64,000 nt of DNA from an uncultured Lachnospiraceae bacterium (GTDB taxonomy: Bacteria; Bacillota; Clostridia; Lachnospirales; Lachnospiraceae), in the NCBI GenBank assembly GCA_910577175.1, contig CAJTLU010000009.1:99429-163428 (forward strand). Direction: 5' to 3'. Shown here piece by piece: positions 59,069 to 64,000 of this stretch. How positions within the stretch are numbered: position 1 is the first letter of the stretch; each line of letters starts with the position of its first letter. The position numbers were made by a program, and so were the translations under genes. The notes under the pieces were generated by a model. It was not told the origin of the DNA and searched no databases. It was given only the letters and a program-made list of their open reading frames with translations.

Positions 59069-62000
59069 AGTATTTGATGCGGTGAAAGCGCCGCAGGAGC
59101 TTCAGCGGATGTTTGCGGAAACGGAAGTATTAAAGCTGACCGCATCCCGTTGTTCGGGAGAGGTAGCGGTACATATTCTGAGCGAACGGCTGCTTGCCTT
59201 CGGGCACCTGAAGCAGTTAGCCGGGGTACTGAACCAGCAGTTTTTTTCCGGTATGGACAAGCATGCTGTGATTGCAGAGCATTACCGCCTGTCTGCCCAG
59301 TATACCGCAGAGTCCGTCTGGGAGCATTACAGGGAATCCCTTTATGAAGAACTTTCTGCAAAAAGCCGGCTTTATTCCGGCTTTTTGCAGCATGCAGAGA
59401 TTTCTGTAACGGGAAATGTGCTTCATATCAAAACGGAAGATACGTTTATCAACAGACATATCGGAGAGGAAATAAAGAGTTATATCGAGGAGCTTTTTTC
59501 GGCACGCTTCGAACTGCCTTTCCGTGTGACACTTGAGTATGAGAAGCAGGCGGAACAGGAGGTAATACCGGAACAGCCCGTATATGAGTTCTTTTCCGAG
59601 GAAAAGCTCCGCAGCATGGGCGTGATGCCGGCGAAGAAAACAGAGGAGTTTTCCGGTGAGGAGGCTTCCGGGAAGGAGACGCCGGACGGTGCAGGCAAAG
59701 GCGTTGTGGCAGACGGAGGCATCCCATCCGGAGGGAGCGGCAAGGGAGACACGGCTGCAGCAGGCAATGAGGGAGCAAAGGAACAGGCGAAAAAGGGAGA
59801 GGAAAGAGGCGGAAAGGCCGATTTTAAGAAGTTTGAGCGCAGCAATTATACCCCGAAGAAAAGACTGCCGGACGATCCGGATATTTTCTATGGAAAGCCG
59901 TTTGACGGCGAGCTGATTCCGATTTCCGAAATCGAGGACGGCTTTGGCGACTGTGTAATCCGCGGTAAGATTATCAAGTTCGAGGAGAAGGAGCTGCGGA
60001 ATGAAAAGCTTTTATTTTTGTTCCAGATTACGGACTTTACCGACTCCATCGGCGCTAAGATATTTGTGCGCAAGGAGGAAGCTGACGAGCTGCGGGGGCA
60101 TTTAAAGACCGGAAAGTTTGTCTTATTAAAGGGACAGGCTTTATTTGACACCTATGAAAAGGAAGTTTCTGTCGGTGTCATTTACGGCATGAAGAATATT
60201 AAGGACTTCACAAAGAAGCGTATGGATACCGCTGAGCGCAAGCGGATTGAGCTGCATGCCCATACGAAAATGAGCGACATGGACGCCGTAGTAGACCCTG
60301 CGGTTTTAGTAAAGACTGCCTTTGAATGGGGAATGCCTGCGGTGGCGATTACAGACCATGGTGTAGTGCAGGCGTTCCCGGAGGCAAATCATGCCATCAA
60401 TCCGAAGGATTATAAAGACGATGAAGAGAAGATGCAGCGTGCCAAGGACTTTAAGATTATTTACGGCGTGGAGGCTTATCTGGTGGATGATGTGTTAGAG
60501 CCGGTGCGGGACAGCAAAGGACAGTCCCTTGACAGCGGCTTTGTCGTATTTGATATTGAGACGACCGGGTTTGGTGCAAAGCGGGATAAGATTATTGAAA
60601 TTGGTGCGGTAAAGGTAGAAAACGGCGTAATTACAGAGCGTTATTCCACATTTGTCAACCCGAAGGTACCGATTCCGCCGCGGATTGAAGAGCTGACCGG
60701 AATCAAGGATGCCATGGTTATGGATTCTCCGGAAATTGAGGAGATTCTGCCGCAGTTTCTGGAATTCTGCAACGGCTGTACGCTCGTTGCCCATAATGCG
60801 TCCTTTGATACGGGCTTTATCCGTACGAATGCGGAGCGGCAGGGGATTCTCTTTGACTATACGGTCATCGATACGGTCGGACTTGCAAGAGCACTTTTGC
60901 CGGCGCTTGGCCGCTTTAAGCTGGACGTGGTAGCGAGGGAGCTCGGGGTATCGTTGGAAAATCATCACCGTGCCGTAGACGATGCAAAGGCAACGGCAGA
61001 TATTTTTGTTAAGTTCCTTTCCATGCTAAAGGAACGGGGTGCAGATACGCTTGATAAAGTCAATGACATCTGTAAGCCGACGCCGGAAATGATTAAGAAG
61101 ATGCCGACCTACCATGCCATTATTCTCTGTCAGAACGAGGCAGGGCGGGTCAATCTGTACCGTCTGGTTTCCCTGTCCCATATCGATTACTTTGCAAGAA
61201 GGCCGCGCATTCCGAAAAGCCTGTTTTTAGAAAACAGGGACGGGCTGCTGATTGGCTCCGCGTGTGAGGCGGGAGAGCTGTACCAGGCGATTTTAAGGGA
61301 ATCCCCGCAGGATGAAATCGAGAGACTTTGTGAGTTTTATGATTACTATGAAATCCAGCCGCTTGGCAACAACCAGTTTATGATTGCAGATGAGAAGCAC
61401 GAAAACATTAAGTCGGATGAGGATTTGATTGCCATCAATAAAAAAATCATTGCGCTCGGGGAGCAGTATCACAAGCCGGTGGCGGCCACCTGCGACGTGC
61501 ATTTCTTAAATCCGGAGGACGAGGTGTACCGGCGGATTATTATGTCCTGTAAGGGCTTTGCGGACGCGGACAATCAGGCGCCGCTGTATTTCCGTACTAC
61601 GGAGGAGATGCTTGCGGAGTTTTCCTATCTCGGGGAGGAAAAGGCAAAAGAAGTCGTATTGGACAATCCGGAACGGATTGCGGCAATGATTGAGCGGGTG
61701 TCGCCGGTTCATCCGGACAAGTGTCCGCCGGTCATTGAGGATTCGGACAAGACCCTTCGTAAGATTTGTTACGATAAGGCGCATTCCATGTACGGCGAGC
61801 CGCTTCCGGAGATTGTGGAGAGCCGTCTGGAGCATGAGCTTAACTCTATTATCAAGAACGGCTTTGCGGTGATGTATATTATTGCGCAAAAGCTTGTCTG
61901 GAAGTCAAACGAGGACGGGTATCTGGTAGGCTCCAGAGGCTCGGTCGGTTCCTCCTTTGTTGCCACAATGTCCGGAATTACCGAGGTCAATCCGCTTCCG

Positions 62001-63635
62001 GCACATTATTACTGCACCGGCTGCTTTTTCTCAGACTTTGATTCCGAGGAGGTGCTGGAATGCCAGCGAAACGGTCTCTCGGGCTGTGATATGCCGGACC
62101 GCGTCTGCCCGAAGTGCGGCAGGCCGTTAGTGAAAGACGGACACGACATCCCGTTTGAAACCTTCTTAGGGTTTTACGGGGATAAGGAGCCGGATATCGA
62201 TTTAAACTTCTCCGGGGAATATCAGGCAAAGGCACACGACTATACCGAGGTTATTTTCGGGAAGGGGCAGACGTTCCGGGCAGGAACCATTGCAACCCTT
62301 GCGGAAAAAACGGCGTACGGTTATGTATTGAAATACAATGAGGAGCACGGAATCACGATGCGGAAGGCGGAGATAGAACGGATTTCCTCCGGCTGCGTCG
62401 GCGTAAGACGTTCCACCGGCCAGCATCCGGGCGGTATTATCGTACTGCCAATCGGGCATGAGATTTATAAGTTTACGCCGGTACAGCGCCCGGCAAACGA
62501 CATGACGACCAAGACGGTAACGACCCATTTTGACTATCATTCCATCGATCACAACCTGCTCAAGCTGGACATTCTTGGACACGATGACCCGACGATGATA
62601 CGGCGTCTGGAGGACCTGACCGGAATCGATGTAAAGACGATACCGTTAGATGATAAGAAGGTAGTTTCCCTGTTTTCCTCGACCGAGGCGTTAGGAATCA
62701 AGCCGGAAGATATCGGCGGGTGCGACCTTGGGTCGCTCGGGCTTCCGGAGCTCGGAACCGATTTTGTTATGCAGATGTTACGTGACACTAAGCCGAAGAA
62801 CTTTACGGATATGATAAGAATCTCCGGGCTTTCCCACGGTACGGACGTGTGGTCGAATAATACGCAGGTACTCATCCAGGAGGGAAAGTGTACGCTTTCC
62901 AATGCGATTTGTACCAGAGACGACATTATGACCTTTCTGATTTACCAGGGGATTGAAAACGGTCTTGCCTTTAAAATCATGGAAAGCGTGCGGAAAGGAA
63001 AGGGTCTGACGCCGGAGATGGAAGATGCCATGATAGAAAAGGGGATTCCGGACTGGTATATCTGGTCCTGCAAACAGATTAAGTACATGTTCCCGAAAGC
63101 ACATGCCTGTGCATACGTTATGATGGCGTTCCGGGTTGGTTACTTTAAGATTTATTATCCGCTTGCCTACTATGCGGCGTTTTTTGGTATCCGTGCCAAG
63201 GCGTTTAACTATGAAATGATGTGTCTTGGCCGGGAGGTATTAGAGCGTAATATGAAGGAGATAAAGCGGAAGATAGAGACAAAGACCGCTACCCAGAAGG
63301 ACGAAGACACCTACGGCAATATGAAGCTTGTGCAGGAGATGTACGCCAGAGGAATTAAATTTACCCCGATTGATATTTTTCAGGTAAAGGCGCACGCATT
63401 CCAGATTATTGACGGAAAGCTGATGGCGTCCTTGGACAGCATTGAAGGCGTCGGGGAAAAGGCGGCAGAGCAGATTGAGGAGGCAGCAAAGGACGGACCT
63501 TTTCTTTCAAGAGACGATTTCCGGACGCGGTGTAAGGTCAGCCAGACGATTACAGACCAGATGGGGGACTTAGGACTGCTCGGGGATATTCCGGAATCTA
63601 ACCAGATGTCGCTGATGGACCTGTTTTCCATGTAG
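59055..63635 (+). CDS. polC: DNA polymerase III PolC-type alpha subunit
   Basis: A 1526-residue Gram-positive replicative polymerase. N-terminal domain about 1-180; a low-complexity Gly/Lys/Glu linker near 195-255; OB-fold about 265-380; PHP domain (HAHTKMSDMDAVVDPAVL near 400) split by a DnaQ-like proofreading exonuclease (FDIETTGFGAKRDKIIEIG near 496; HRAVDDAKATADIF near 636); a Cys-rich zinc site near 985-1020; polymerase acidic residues in EPDIDLNFSGEYQ near 1044. ATG 59055 preferred over TTG 59046. Confidence 0.97.
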   Translation: MKLFEVFDAVKAPQELQRMFAETEVLKLTASRCSGEVAVHILSERLLAFGHLKQLAGVLNQQFFSGMDKHAVIAEHYRLSAQYTAESVWEHYRESLYEELSAKSRLYSGFLQHAEISVTGNVLHIKTEDTFINRHIGEEIKSYIEELFSARFELPFRVTLEYEKQAEQEVIPEQPVYEFFSEEKLRSMGVMPAKKTEEFSGEEASGKETPDGAGKGVVADGGIPSGGSGKGDTAAAGNEGAKEQAKKGEERGGKADFKKFERSNYTPKKRLPDDPDIFYGKPFDGELIPISEIEDGFGDCVIRGKIIKFEEKELRNEKLLFLFQITDFTDSIGAKIFVRKEEADELRGHLKTGKFVLLKGQALFDTYEKEVSVGVIYGMKNIKDFTKKRMDTAERKRIELHAHTKMSDMDAVVDPAVLVKTAFEWGMPAVAITDHGVVQAFPEANHAINPKDYKDDEEKMQRAKDFKIIYGVEAYLVDDVLEPVRDSKGQSLDSGFVVFDIETTGFGAKRDKIIEIGAVKVENGVITERYSTFVNPKVPIPPRIEELTGIKDAMVMDSPEIEEILPQFLEFCNGCTLVAHNASFDTGFIRTNAERQGILFDYTVIDTVGLARALLPALGRFKLDVVARELGVSLENHHRAVDDAKATADIFVKFLSMLKERGADTLDKVNDICKPTPEMIKKMPTYHAIILCQNEAGRVNLYRLVSLSHIDYFARRPRIPKSLFLENRDGLLIGSACEAGELYQAILRESPQDEIERLCEFYDYYEIQPLGNNQFMIADEKHENIKSDEDLIAINKKIIALGEQYHKPVAATCDVHFLNPEDEVYRRIIMSCKGFADADNQAPLYFRTTEEMLAEFSYLGEEKAKEVVLDNPERIAAMIERVSPVHPDKCPPVIEDSDKTLRKICYDKAHSMYGEPLPEIVESRLEHELNSIIKNGFAVMYIIAQKLVWKSNEDGYLVGSRGSVGSSFVATMSGITEVNPLPAHYYCTGCFFSDFDSEEVLECQRNGLSGCDMPDRVCPKCGRPLVKDGHDIPFETFLGFYGDKEPDIDLNFSGEYQAKAHDYTEVIFGKGQTFRAGTIATLAEKTAYGYVLKYNEEHGITMRKAEIERISSGCVGVRRSTGQHPGGIIVLPIGHEIYKFTPVQRPANDMTTKTVTTHFDYHSIDHNLLKLDILGHDDPTMIRRLEDLTGIDVKTIPLDDKKVVSLFSSTEALGIKPEDIGGCDLGSLGLPELGTDFVMQMLRDTKPKNFTDMIRISGLSHGTDVWSNNTQVLIQEGKCTLSNAICTRDDIMTFLIYQGIENGLAFKIMESVRKGKGLTPEMEDAMIEKGIPDWYIWSCKQIKYMFPKAHACAYVMMAFRVGYFKIYYPLAYYAAFFGIRAKAFNYEMMCLGREVLERNMKEIKRKIETKTATQKDEDTYGNMKLVQEMYARGIKFTPIDIFQVKAHAFQIIDGKLMASLDSIEGVGEKAAEQIEEAAKDGPFLSRDDFRTRCKVSQTITDQMGDLGLLGDIPESNQMSLMDLFSM

Positions 63636-63723
63636 GGACAAAAGTCGGAAAGCGCTAGAAGAAAGCCGGGAAAGTATTTTGCTGCCGAAGGATTTCTTTG
63701 GAAACAGGGAAGCTACGGGAATT

Positions 63724-63745
63724 TTAAATTGTAATTACAATTTAA
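63724..63745. promoter_or_regulatory. Perfect 22-bp palindrome upstream of tRNA genes
   Basis: TTAAATTGTAA followed immediately by its exact complement, centred at 63734/63735. It lies between polC and the tRNA promoter, 37 bases before the -35. Without a loop it resembles a protein-binding operator rather than a hairpin. The gap 63636-63781 shows nothing else. Confidence 0.7.
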
Positions 63746-63781
63746 GCTAATGTCGGACTTCAAGGAAAATTAAAAAATAGC

Positions 63782-63810
63782 TTGCAATTTAGGGATACGT
63801 GTTGTATAAT
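63782..63810 (+). promoter_or_regulatory. Promoter of the tRNA-Glu genes
   Basis: TTGCAA (63782-63787), 17-base spacer, perfect TATAAT (63805-63810), 16 bases before the first tRNA base. Confidence 0.9.
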
Positions 63811-63826
63811 CGTTTTTGCAAGTTAC

Positions 63827-63898
63827 GGCTCGTTGGTCAAGCGGTTAAGACGTCGCCCTCTCACGGCGAAAACAGCGGTTCGATTCCGCTACGAGCTG
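63827..63898 (+). tRNA. tRNA-Glu(CTC)
   Basis: Full cloverleaf: acceptor GGCTCGT pairs with ACGAGCT (G-U at the end), D-arm GGTCAAGCGGTTAAGAC, anticodon stem TCGCC/GGCGA with loop CTCTCAC giving anticodon CTC (reads GAG), T-arm GCGG-TTCGATT-CCGC. No CCA is encoded. Confidence 0.93.
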
Positions 63899-63939
63899 CT
63901 CACCATCCGGTGACAGTAAAAAAGAAGAATAATTTGTAT

Positions 63940-64000
63940 GGCTCGTTGGTCAAGCGGTCAAGACGTCGCCCTCTCACGGCGAAAACAGCGGTTCGATTCC
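63940..64000 (+). tRNA. tRNA-Glu(CTC), second copy, cut by the window end
   Basis: Repeats the first tRNA base for base apart from one D-loop change (GGTTAAG to GGTCAAG); anticodon again CTC. The acceptor 3' strand lies outside the window. The 41-base spacer has a TCACC/GGTGA hairpin and no promoter, so the genes are probably co-transcribed. Confidence 0.9.

Overview
The window looks like a chromosomal segment from a motile, moderate-GC member of the Clostridia, most likely Lachnospiraceae. Evidence: a chemotaxis and flagellar operon ending in FliA, FapA and a DUF6115-type protein; an IspH fused to S1 domains; a Gram-positive PolC; the plsX-acpP-rnc-smc-ftsY cluster; and a five-gene Na+-pumping decarboxylase operon. 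The genus cannot be fixed from sequence alone.

Layout. 1-6.7 kb: tail of a chemotaxis/flagellar operon (cheA end, cheW, cheC, cheD, membrane protein, fliA, fapA, short hypothetical, DUF6115/SwrB-like, MltG-like protein). 6.7-8.7 kb: rpsB-tsf behind a structured leader. 8.7-14.1 kb: LytTR regulator, soluble GHKL kinase and two half-ABC exporters. 14.1-23.6 kb: cls, folD, rimO, pgsA, a lipoprotein, an FAD oxidoreductase, cmk and ispH-rpsA. 23.6-33.6 kb: cheR, plsX, acpP, rnc, smc, ftsY, ilvA, rapZ. 33.9-35.5 kb: an ECF sigma/membrane-protein cassette of different base composition. 35.6-42.3 kb: recA-recX, a small minus-strand gene, a YegP protein, XRE, cyclophilin, HD and DeoR-type genes. 42.4-47.6 kb: Na+-translocating decarboxylase operon. 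47.6-51.7 kb: GNAT, an unknown protein, SpoU methyltransferase, mannitol dehydrogenase-family oxidoreductase. 51.7-63.6 kb: bactofilin, pyrH, frr, uppS, cdsA, dxr, rseP, ispG, polC. The window ends in two tandem tRNA-Glu(CTC) genes.

In Bacillus subtilis the che-sigD-swrB-rpsB-tsf-pyrH-frr-uppS-cdsA-dxr-rseP-polC genes form nearly one run. Here the same order is kept but about 43 kb lies between tsf and pyrH (bactofilin sits just before pyrH).

The most unusual content is non-coding. Two inverted copies of a 252/253-bp element (40319-40570 and 49736-49988) have 14-bp terminal inverted repeats, a nearly invariant core, an internal closing stem whose sequence differs but still pairs in both copies, and for the first copy a perfect 8-bp flanking direct repeat. 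This fits a mobile, strongly folded MITE-like element. A separate 125-bp repeat occurs at 31265-31389 and 48377-48502, and a palindromic REP-like unit at 31227-31265 and 38355-38395. Other structured candidates are the rpsB leader, a three-way junction after rapZ, and a bipartite hairpin before cheR. A 56-residue gene with its own consensus promoter lies on the minus strand at 37508-37678.
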